Source: Actinomycetes bacterium (GTDB lineage: Bacteria > Actinomycetota > Acidimicrobiia > Acidimicrobiales > Acidimicrobiaceae). Taken from it: DNA of 5,256 nucleotides. This document shows positions 1 to 4,109 of this stretch, one piece after another. The number at the start of each line of letters is the position of its first letter. Position 1 is the stretch's first letter. Both the position numbers and the translations under genes were made by a program. The DNA lies in the NCBI GenBank assembly GCA_021819025.1, contig JAKASN010000181.1:1-5256 (forward strand), written 5' to 3'. The notes beneath the pieces are model-generated. The model saw nothing but the letters and a program-made list of their open reading frames with translations, was not told the origin of the DNA and made no database searches.

Positions 1-199
1 TAAAAAACACTTCCCCGACCCGACAGGCGAGGACTTCAGCGCATCGTTCCCGGCACTGGTCCAACTTGGCCATGGCGAGGCGCGAGAAGCGATGGGACCC
101 TTGCGGGTTGGCAAAAAACTCCTCCGCAACCTTGAGGTACTCTGTTAGGGCCGTGACGCTCATGGGAACCGTCGAAGCGTTGTCAAGATAGGCGCTCAC
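1..199 (-). CDS. Cysteine desulfurase (NifS/IscS-like, class V aminotransferase fold), N-terminal part only
   Basis: This is the first 66 residues of a PLP-dependent enzyme that takes sulfur from cysteine and holds it as a persulfide for Fe-S cluster, thiouridine or other sulfur biosynthesis. What I see: starting at GTG 199 the protein reads MSAYLDNASTVPMS, the hallmark YLDNA(A/S)T opening of the family. Then come NPQGSHRFSR near residues 31-40, matching the usual G-N-P-S-S-x-H-x-x-G-R block, and a helix ending in GEVFF, where family members continue into the T-S-G-A/G-T-E PLP-phosphate loop. The active-site lysine and cysteine lie beyond the left edge. An in-frame ATG at 244 and TTG at 202 are alternatives; GTG 199 is preferred because it puts the family motif at residue 4 and sits 7 bases after a -10-like box. 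No Shine-Dalgarno is visible. It diverges from the SRPBCC gene. Family assignment is firm; the subtype (IscS, SufS, MnmA partner) cannot be decided. Confidence 0.88.
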   Translation of the reverse strand, partial: MSAYLDNASTVPMSVTALTEYLKVAEEFFANPQGSHRFSRLAMAKLDQCRERCAEVLACRVGEVFF

Positions 200-206
200 C
201 AATTCA

Positions 207-233
207 ATGGTAGCGCCGCCCTGCAGTTGACAA
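207..233 (-). promoter_or_regulatory. Candidate promoter of the cysteine desulfurase gene
   Basis: Read on the minus strand, TTGTCA (233-228) resembles a -35 box and TACCAT (212-207) fits the TAnnnT -10 pattern. The 15-base spacer is shorter than the usual 16-18. Seven bases separate the -10 box from GTG 199, so transcription would begin at or next to the start codon, giving a leaderless message. This is inference from spacing only. Confidence 0.4.
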
Positions 234-289
234 CTCCTGCGCATTGCCCCGGGCGCAAAACGCCACTTATCCTTGTGCGCGCTGGCGGT

Positions 290-295
290 TACACT
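290..295 (+). promoter_or_regulatory. Candidate -10 box for a leaderless SRPBCC transcript
   Basis: TACACT matches the TAnnnT -10 pattern. It ends 6 bases before GTG 302, so the expected transcription start is the G of the start codon. No purine-rich Shine-Dalgarno lies before 302. The -35 region (around 266-272, TTATCC) is a poor match to consensus. Confidence 0.45.
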
Positions 296-301
296 CGAAA
301 T

Positions 302-751
302 GTGACAACTAAAATAAGCGTCGCCGTGATCATTGATGCGCCTCGTGAGTCTGTCTTTGCTTATATCGGCAACATTGAGGACCAAACCGCGTGGATGACC
401 GATGCAAAAAAGATCACCATGACTTCATCGCAAGTCCAAGGTATCGGAGTTAAATTCCGTGTGGATACGCGCATCGGACCCCTTCGTGCCCAAGACGAGA
501 TGGAGGTCACCGATTGGGTGTCGGGACGATTGATCAAGGTCGCCCACGGTGGGCTGATAAAGGGCGAGGGCATCTTCACCGCTGCCGATTATGGCATGGG
601 CAAGACACTCTTCAGCTGGGAGGAAGAGCTTATTTTTCCGACCCTTCTCGGAGGCAGGGTCGCCGAGGCACTTGCCCGTCCGATCCTCACGCGAATTTTT
701 CAGAGAGATCTCAATAATCTCAAGCGAATCATCGAAGCCACGCCTTCGTAG
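302..751 (+). CDS. SRPBCC / START-fold small protein (polyketide cyclase-like), function unknown
   Basis: The protein has 149 residues from GTG 302. It begins VTTKISVAVIIDAPRESVFA, followed by YI, the typical first strand and helix of the SRPBCC superfamily: a beta strand, then D-A-P-x-E-x-V-F-x-Y-I, then a tryptophan about ten residues later (here TAWMTDAK). The rest alternates strands (VKFRVDTRI, AQDEMEVTDW, GEGIFTAADYG, TLFSWEEEL) and ends in a long amphipathic C-terminal helix, the lid of the hydrophobic cavity in this fold; 149 residues is the usual family length. Such proteins bind lipids, polyketides or other hydrophobic ligands, but this one shows no catalytic residues that identify a substrate. 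The start is chosen over an upstream in-frame TTG at 227 because residues before 302 do not look like the fold and a -10 box precedes 302. The MFS gene follows 64 bases downstream on the same strand, so co-transcription is plausible. Confidence 0.8.
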   Translation: MTTKISVAVIIDAPRESVFAYIGNIEDQTAWMTDAKKITMTSSQVQGIGVKFRVDTRIGPLRAQDEMEVTDWVSGRLIKVAHGGLIKGEGIFTAADYGMGKTLFSWEEELIFPTLLGGRVAEALARPILTRIFQRDLNNLKRIIEATPS

Positions 752-815
752 CTCTCTACCGCTGGCTAAGTTGGTTGAGAATTCCATCACAACAGATCGA
801 GATTGAAACCGACAT

Positions 816-2024
816 ATGAAAAGTGAAGCGGAAAAAACGCAGCCTCCAAAGCGGCGCACCCACAATTCGATTCTGGTGCTGACGGTTTCGCATGCGGTAC
901 AGCACTTCTATGCCGCAGGCATCGCACTCACCTACCCATTTGTGATATTGGCCTTTCACACCAGCTATACCACGCTGGGCATATACCTCACCATTGCTGG
1001 GGTCATCGGTGGAGCATTGCAAAGCGCCACTTGGCTGGTGCGCAAGTTCTCCACCCGAGCGGTGCTCGGAGCCCAGAATATCGGCTTAGCTCTTGCAGCG
1101 GCTCTAGGTGGAGCGTCAGCAACATTGGGTATTTTTGGAATTTCACGCATCTTCGCGGCACTTGTCTACTGGCCTCAACACCCTCTCGGCAGCGCCTACC
1201 TAACTGAGCGATATCCCAAACGAAAAGCTTCGGTACTTTCATGGCACACCATCGGGGGAACCATTGGGACGATGTCGATCCCTCTCGTCCTGTCGGTGGC
1301 AATAGCCAACTTCGGGTGGCGGACCAGTCTTTACCTGCTCGCGATTCCCTTGGCTTTAGGGGGCTTTTACGTCTTTCGGGCTCTCGACGTCGACCAAAGC
1401 CCCCACCACGACGACATGGCGGCGCAACGGCCACTCCTCGCCCAGATTAAGGCGCTGGGAAATCGATCTAGTGTTACCGTGCTGGTAACTTCGGTGATCT
1501 CTGCCGCAGGTCGCGGACTCGGCGTGTTGAGCGCATATGTCCCGGCCTTTTTGCATCGCGGCACCACGCTATCCACGATTGATATCGGCGTAGTTTTCAC
1601 CGTTATGAGCATCGGCGGAATCGTCGGTCCCCTCGCCGCTGGCCGACTCGCAGATCAGCTGGGGCGAAAGATCGCCCTGTTGATTACCTATATCTTTGGA
1701 GCCACCACGATTGCCGTGTTTATGCTGGTCGGAAATTCCTTTTTGCTATTGTGTCTGGTCGGCGTCGCTGTCGGCTTTTTCGCTTACAGCGAGTCGCCGC
1801 TCTTGCAGGCGATCTTTTCCGAGACTGTCAGTGGGGCCGAATCTCGCCAGGCATTTGGTTTGTTCTTTGCCATCGCGTACGGCATCGGCTCGTTTTGGCT
1901 CTTTGCCATAGGCGCCATGATCGACAGCTACGGCTTCCACAGTGCTTTCTATGTCATTGCCGCGTCATTTCTCGTCTCCGCTGCCATCATCATCACCCTG
2001 CCCAAGTCTCGCGTCCGGCCCTGA
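816..2024 (+). CDS. Major facilitator superfamily (MFS) transporter
   Basis: This is a 402-residue inner-membrane secondary transporter, the normal length for a 12-helix MFS protein. A basic, hydrophilic N-terminus (residues 1-18) precedes about twelve hydrophobic segments in two halves, split by a charged cytoplasmic loop near residues 190-216. In the second half the signature motif A is clear: GRLADQLGRK at 276-285, between helices 8 and 9. The equivalent loop in the first half (RKFSTRAVLG, 76-85) is degenerate. Loop 4-5 reads YPKRKASVLSWHTIGGTIG (133-151), a typical MFS turn into helix 5. The N-terminal SHAVQHFY (25-32) recalls the start of Fsr-type and related efflux pumps, a weak hint. 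The substrate cannot be read from sequence. The start ATG 816 has only a weak purine stretch (GAG/GAAA) upstream, so translation may rely on coupling to the SRPBCC gene. It could export a small hydrophobic compound bound by that neighbour, which is speculation. Confidence 0.9.
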   Translation: MKSEAEKTQPPKRRTHNSILVLTVSHAVQHFYAAGIALTYPFVILAFHTSYTTLGIYLTIAGVIGGALQSATWLVRKFSTRAVLGAQNIGLALAAALGGASATLGIFGISRIFAALVYWPQHPLGSAYLTERYPKRKASVLSWHTIGGTIGTMSIPLVLSVAIANFGWRTSLYLLAIPLALGGFYVFRALDVDQSPHHDDMAAQRPLLAQIKALGNRSSVTVLVTSVISAAGRGLGVLSAYVPAFLHRGTTLSTIDIGVVFTVMSIGGIVGPLAAGRLADQLGRKIALLITYIFGATTIAVFMLVGNSFLLLCLVGVAVGFFAYSESPLLQAIFSETVSGAESRQAFGLFFAIAYGIGSFWLFAIGAMIDSYGFHSAFYVIAASFLVSAAIIITLPKSRVRP

Positions 2025-2072
2025 GCGAGGTGCCGACCGCACCTCCAATGCTTTGCATAATGTACGTACTTT

Positions 2073-2088
2073 ATACCCCCGGTGGTAT
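2073..2088. promoter_or_regulatory. Candidate CsoR/CstR-family operator before the rhodanese gene
   Basis: ATACCCCCGGTGGTAT is an inverted repeat in which 14 of 16 positions obey dyad symmetry (outer arms ATACC and GGTAT, inner CGG/CCG-like core). A/T-flanked C-tract and G-tract half-sites are known from operators of CsoR-family repressors, which sense Cu(I), or persulfide in the CstR branch. It overlaps the presumed -10 box of the rhodanese promoter, as expected for a repressor site. Persulfide-sensing CstR commonly controls rhodanese genes, so context supports the call. No CsoR-family gene is in the window. Confidence 0.55.
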
Positions 2089-2091
2089 TAT
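2086..2091 (+). promoter_or_regulatory. Candidate -10 box of the rhodanese promoter
   Basis: TATTAT differs from the TATAAT consensus at one position and lies 29 bases before GTG 2121. A start site near 2097-2099 would give a leader of roughly 22-24 bases carrying the Shine-Dalgarno. No good -35 is found 16-18 bases upstream: TTGCAT at 2053-2058 is too far away, so this may need activation or be a weak -35 promoter. The inverted repeat overlaps its first three bases. Confidence 0.45.
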
Positions 2092-2110
2092 GGATGAAAC
2101 GCAGTACTTC

Positions 2111-2117
2111 AGGAGGT
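2111..2117 (+). promoter_or_regulatory. Strong Shine-Dalgarno that sets the rhodanese start
   Basis: AGGAGGT is a near-perfect anti-16S match, separated by AAA from GTG 2121. It decides the start against in-frame GTG 2082 and ATG 2094, which have no ribosome site and lie at or upstream of the inferred transcription start. It stands out because the other genes here have weak or no ribosome binding sites. Confidence 0.75.
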
Positions 2118-2120
2118 AAA

Positions 2121-2426
2121 GTGAGTTTCCTAAATCATCCAGCACATCGGGCCGCCGAACTTGTAAGAGATGGCTACACCATTATCGATGTCCGTGAGCC
2201 ACACGAGGTGCGGGGCGGTGCGCTCCCTGATTCGACCAACATCCCCTTAGGTGACCTGCATCGGCGCGTTTCCAGCTTTCCGCTAAGCACGAAGATCGCC
2301 GTAGTTTGCCAATCCGGTGCTCGCTCGATGCAAGCAGCGCAAACGCTGGTCGCCTTGGGATACCATAACGTAGCAAATCTCGCCGGTGGCATGAACTCCG
2401 CGCAAGCGCGCAGCCTCGCGGGCTAG
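2121..2426 (+). CDS. Single-domain rhodanese (sulfurtransferase)
   Basis: A 101-residue single rhodanese domain, of GlpE/PspE size. Rhodaneses move sulfane sulfur, via a cysteine persulfide, from thiosulfate or low-molecular persulfides to an acceptor. The landmarks are in order: YTIIDVREPHEV (19-30), the conserved D-V-R-E-P-x-E block; P-x-S-x-N-I-P-L (36-43); and the active-site loop CQSGARS with the catalytic cysteine at 63 and the expected G66 and R68. The C-terminal GYHNVANLAGGM (about 78-89) is the standard V-x-x-L-x-G-G-M end. The protein stops shortly after GGM, lacking the usual tryptophan that follows. No signal peptide is seen, so it is cytoplasmic. The acceptor is unknown. Its promoter carries a CsoR/CstR-like operator, which suggests induction by reactive sulfur species or copper. 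It converges on the serine hydrolase, sharing four bases at the stops. Confidence 0.92.
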   Translation: MSFLNHPAHRAAELVRDGYTIIDVREPHEVRGGALPDSTNIPLGDLHRRVSSFPLSTKIAVVCQSGARSMQAAQTLVALGYHNVANLAGGMNSAQARSLAG

Positions 2427-3370
2427 TTGACTAAATAATTAAGAACTGTCTCGGAAAGCCTTGGCCAGGCTGACTTGGCAAAGTCATCAAATGGCCGATC
2501 GCCCAAGAAGCACAGCGCGACTTGGGCGATCGGATCGATCCACAAAAAAGTCCCACTGCGTCCGAAATGGCCGAAAGTCTCGCCAGAGTTCGATGGCGCA
2601 CTCCAATGCGGTTGCTTTGAGTCGCGGATCTCGAAACCCAAGCCCCACGCGTTGTTTTCCTGTACACCATAGCCTGGTAAGATACCAGGCAAAATGCCGA
2701 TTTGATTCGTGGTCGCCGCAGCAATGGTTGCCGCACTGATGAGCTTTGGCGCAATTAAGGCCTCGGTGAACTTCGCCATGTCCTCGACCGTCGATACCAC
2801 CCCGGCTGCTGCTCCGCTGGGTCCGCCATGTTCGAATCTGCCGGGCTCAATGGTGGTAGATCGCATCTCCAACGGTTCCAGAACTGCTTCTCTCACGTAC
2901 TGATGAAACGGCATATTGGCCTCAGAGCTCAGGGCGTGGGCCAACACTTCAAAGCCAAGATTCGAATAAATCCGACGTTGCCGCGGACGGCGAATAAAAT
3001 ATCCGGATCGCCTCACGCTGTCGCTTCCGAAGAGCAACTCGAGGTCCGCGATTCCAACTGCCCCGTCATGGTCATAAGCCAGGCCGCTTGCGTGGCAGAG
3101 CAATTCCCGCCAGCTTATCTCCAAGGGAGAGACTAAATCGTCGAGCGCGAAGAGACCCTCCTCAAACCCGACAAGGATAGCCAGGGCTGAAATTGGCTTG
3201 GAAAGCGACGCGAGCCAGAACTGCGCCTTCATCTCTCCAAGTTTCACAACCCGACCCGGAGGTTCACCGCCATAACCGATTGCCCAGAGACCAAAATGGG
3301 CGACGGGCCAAGAGTTGACTTCTGACTGCAGGACTGCGAGAGCACCCAAGCTAGCTATCTGACCTTGCAC
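2423..3370 (-). CDS. Serine hydrolase of the beta-lactamase / penicillin-binding-protein-like family (class C fold)
   Basis: The 315-residue protein belongs to the PF00144-type family of beta-lactamase-like serine hydrolases (esterases, D-peptidases, class C lactamases). All three catalytic motifs are visible: S-L-S-K at 55-58 with nucleophile Ser55 and Lys58; Y-S-N at 135-137; and H-F-G at 268-270 in place of the K/H-T/S-G box, within HFGRSG. The family block LLCHASGL (90-97) matches the common L-L-x-H-x-S-G-L. No signal peptide or membrane anchor is seen, so it is probably cytoplasmic and more likely an esterase or peptidase than a secreted lactamase; the substrate cannot be named. At about 315 residues it is a little shorter than most members. 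GTG 3370 is the longest in-frame start; a -10-like TATCTT lies just upstream and there is no well-spaced ribosome site. The gene contains an ILPG-ILPG tandem and a perfect 13-bp inverted repeat near its 3' end. Confidence 0.87.
   Translation of the reverse strand: MQGQIASLGALAVLQSEVNSWPVAHFGLWAIGYGGEPPGRVVKLGEMKAQFWLASLSKPISALAILVGFEEGLFALDDLVSPLEISWRELLCHASGLAYDHDGAVGIADLELLFGSDSVRRSGYFIRRPRQRRIYSNLGFEVLAHALSSEANMPFHQYVREAVLEPLEMRSTTIEPGRFEHGGPSGAAAGVVSTVEDMAKFTEALIAPKLISAATIAAATTNQIGILPGILPGYGVQENNAWGLGFEIRDSKQPHWSAPSNSGETFGHFGRSGTFLWIDPIAQVALCFLGDRPFDDFAKSAWPRLSETVLNYLVN
2495..2533. repeat. Perfect 13-bp inverted repeat with a 13-base spacer, inside the hydrolase gene
   Basis: On the plus strand CCGATCGCCCAAG (2495-2507) and its exact reverse complement CTTGGGCGATCGG (2521-2533) flank 13 bases (2508-2520). 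In the hydrolase frame it encodes the segment around DPIAQVALCFLGDRP. No T-run follows on either strand, so it does not look like a standard intrinsic terminator. It lies about 70 bases past the rhodanese stop. Confidence 0.85.
2672..2690. repeat. Perfect 8-bp inverted repeat, 3-base loop, inside the hydrolase gene
   Basis: GCCTGGTA (2672-2679) and TACCAGGC (2683-2690) flank AGA. On the coding (minus) strand this lies in the codons for the repeated I-L-P-G-I-L-P-G segment, the two copies using different codons. It may be a by-product of that short peptide duplication. Confidence 0.7.
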
Positions 3371-3378
3371 TTTCCCCG

Positions 3379-3384
3379 AAGATA
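3379..3384 (-). promoter_or_regulatory. Candidate -10 box of the serine hydrolase gene
   Basis: TATCTT on the minus strand fits TAnnnT and ends 8 bases before GTG 3370. A transcript would start at or within one or two bases of the start codon. The -35 region (TTCTGG, 18 bases upstream) is weak. This is inference from spacing and from the same arrangement at three other genes here. Confidence 0.35.
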
Positions 3385-3435
3385 CTTTCCCATGAATACC
3401 TGCCAGAAGTGCTTAGACACCACCAGAACAGGTCG

Positions 3436-3520
3436 TACCCGGGGCGGGACTCGAACCCGCATGACCCTTTCGAGTCCGGGGGGTTTAAGCCCCCTGCGTC
3501 TACCATTCCGCCACCCGGGC
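3436..3520 (-). tRNA. tRNA-Leu, anticodon UAA
   Basis: An 85-base class II tRNA with a long variable arm, as expected for leucine. The 5' acceptor strand GCCCGGG (3520-3514) pairs with CCCGGGT (3443-3437), the terminal pair being G-U, and the discriminator is A (3436). The D-arm contains GGCGGAATGGTAGACGC. The anticodon stem is five G against five C with loop CTTAAAC, giving anticodon TAA at 3487-3485, which reads UUA and UUG. The variable arm pairs GGACTC-type bases, and the T-arm is GCGGG-TTCGAGT-CCCGC. The CCA end is not encoded (CGA follows), so it must be added by nucleotidyltransferase. Confidence 0.95.
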
Positions 3521-3531
3521 AGCTCAAGACA

Positions 3532-3537
3532 ATCATA
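3532..3537 (-). promoter_or_regulatory. Candidate -10 box of the tRNA-Leu gene
   Basis: TATGAT on the minus strand is one base from TATAAT and ends 11 bases before the mature tRNA 5' end, leaving a short leader for RNase P. No consensus -35 is found at 17 bases. The tRNA could instead be read through from mscL, whose stop is only 65 bases upstream and has no clear terminator after it. Confidence 0.4.
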
Positions 3538-3585
3538 ACTGCGCTATCCGAGAGCTTGCTTGGTGTTTTGCCGAGAACTAGCAGT

Positions 3586-4032
3586 TCATTCGGAAATATC
3601 CCCGGACACGGCAGCCGGAGCCTCGCTGAGGAGATCTGCCGTGCAGTAAGGACACTTGCTGGCGGCAAGGTTGATCTCGCTAAAGCAGTACGGACATGTT
3701 TTTGTGGTAACCGGAGCCGGGGGAGCTGGCCTTCTGGTGCGGTCAACAAGGGAATTGATCGGTTTTACTACAAAGAAGAAAACCACGATGGCGAGAATTA
3801 TGAAAGTGACAAGCGCATTGAGGAAGTCCCCATAGAGAAACACACTTTGATTAACAGTGAACTTCAGGGCGCTAAAGTTGAACTTCCCGGCCATGCCAAC
3901 CAGTGGGGTGATAAGGTCCTTCACCAAAGCGGCGACGACGGCCCCGAATGCCGCTCCGATGACGATACCGACCGCGAGGTCAACAACATTTCCTCGCAGC
4001 ACGAACTCTTTGAATTCCCTGGCAACCTTCAT
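3586..4032 (-). CDS. mscL: Large-conductance mechanosensitive channel MscL with C-terminal zinc ribbon
   Basis: MscL is a homopentameric inner-membrane channel that opens under membrane tension to release solutes during hypo-osmotic shock. The 148-residue protein starts with the amphipathic helix KVAREFKEFVLRGNVVDLAV, the family signature, runs through TM1 (about 15-44, GIVIGAAFGAVV pore-lining glycine/alanine-rich), a periplasmic loop (about 46-68), and TM2 (about 70-92). It ends the core with KPINSLVDR. A proline-rich linker (102-107) leads to CPYC at 113-116 and CPYC at 127-130, a four-cysteine zinc-ribbon knuckle replacing the usual charged C-terminal helix. ATG 4032 is set by the MKxxxEFKEF start; there is no Shine-Dalgarno, but an extended -10 lies 6 bases upstream. 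The gene lies between glgB and tRNA-Leu, all on the minus strand. Confidence 0.96.
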   Translation of the reverse strand: MKVAREFKEFVLRGNVVDLAVGIVIGAAFGAVVAALVKDLITPLVGMAGKFNFSALKFTVNQSVFLYGDFLNALVTFIILAIVVFFFVVKPINSLVDRTRRPAPPAPVTTKTCPYCFSEINLAASKCPYCTADLLSEAPAAVSGDISE

Positions 4033-4038
4033 GGCTAA

Positions 4039-4044
4039 AGAATA
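4039..4044 (-). promoter_or_regulatory. Candidate extended -10 box for a leaderless mscL transcript
   Basis: TATTCT on the minus strand is preceded by TGA, giving the extended -10 form TGnTAnnnT. It ends 6 bases before ATG 4032, so transcription is expected to start at the A of the start codon. No -35 consensus is seen, as is common with extended -10 promoters. Confidence 0.5.
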
Positions 4045-4047
4045 TCA

Positions 4048-4069
4048 TTGCCAAGAAGGCAAAATTGCC
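4048..4069. repeat. Three alternating TTGCC/GGCAA half-sites upstream of mscL
   Basis: On the plus strand TTGCC (4048-4052), GGCAA (4058-4062) and TTGCC (4065-4069) form overlapping inverted repeats with 5-base and 2-base gaps. They sit in the -35/spacer region of the presumed mscL promoter, so could be a regulator site. A weak glgB transcript-end hairpin is also possible, but the stem is short and no T-run follows. Confidence 0.45.
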
Positions 4070-4109
4070 ACCGAATCATTGCTATCTCATGCAAATTTAG
4101 CGGAAAGCT

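Noticed and set aside
227..232. TTGACA, a consensus -35 box on the plus strand
   Set aside because: No -10-like hexamer lies 16-18 bases downstream (the region is CCCCGGGCG), so it is not a working plus-strand promoter by itself; it may matter only as part of the GTTGACAAC palindrome.
227..301. TTG 227 as start of the SRPBCC gene, adding 25 residues
   Set aside because: The extra residues do not fit the fold or a signal peptide, there is no ribosome site, and the -10 box at 290-295 lies downstream of it.
425..865. 146-residue minus-strand open frame across the SRPBCC gene and MFS start
   Set aside because: It is antisense to a convincing SRPBCC protein, crosses two genes, and resembles no family.
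1003..1434. 143-residue minus-strand open frame inside the MFS gene
   Set aside because: It is arginine- and proline-rich shadow coding opposite a well-supported transporter.
2082..2120. GTG 2082 or ATG 2094 as the rhodanese start
   Set aside because: Both lie in or before the inferred promoter and lack a ribosome site, whereas GTG 2121 follows AGGAGGT and begins the domain at the expected place.
2495..2533. The 13-bp inverted repeat as an intrinsic terminator for the rhodanese
   Set aside because: The hairpin is strong, but on the plus strand it is followed by ATCGATCCACAAAAAAG with no T-run, and on the minus strand by mixed sequence.
3436..3520. tRNA-Leu as an integration site of a mobile element
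   Set aside because: No integrase gene and no second copy of the tRNA 3' end are present in the window, and both flanks hold ordinary genes.
3409..4038. 209-residue plus-strand open frame spanning the tRNA and mscL
   Set aside because: It is antisense to a clear tRNA-Leu and to MscL, has low-complexity hydrophilic composition with no recognisable domain, and no ribosome site.
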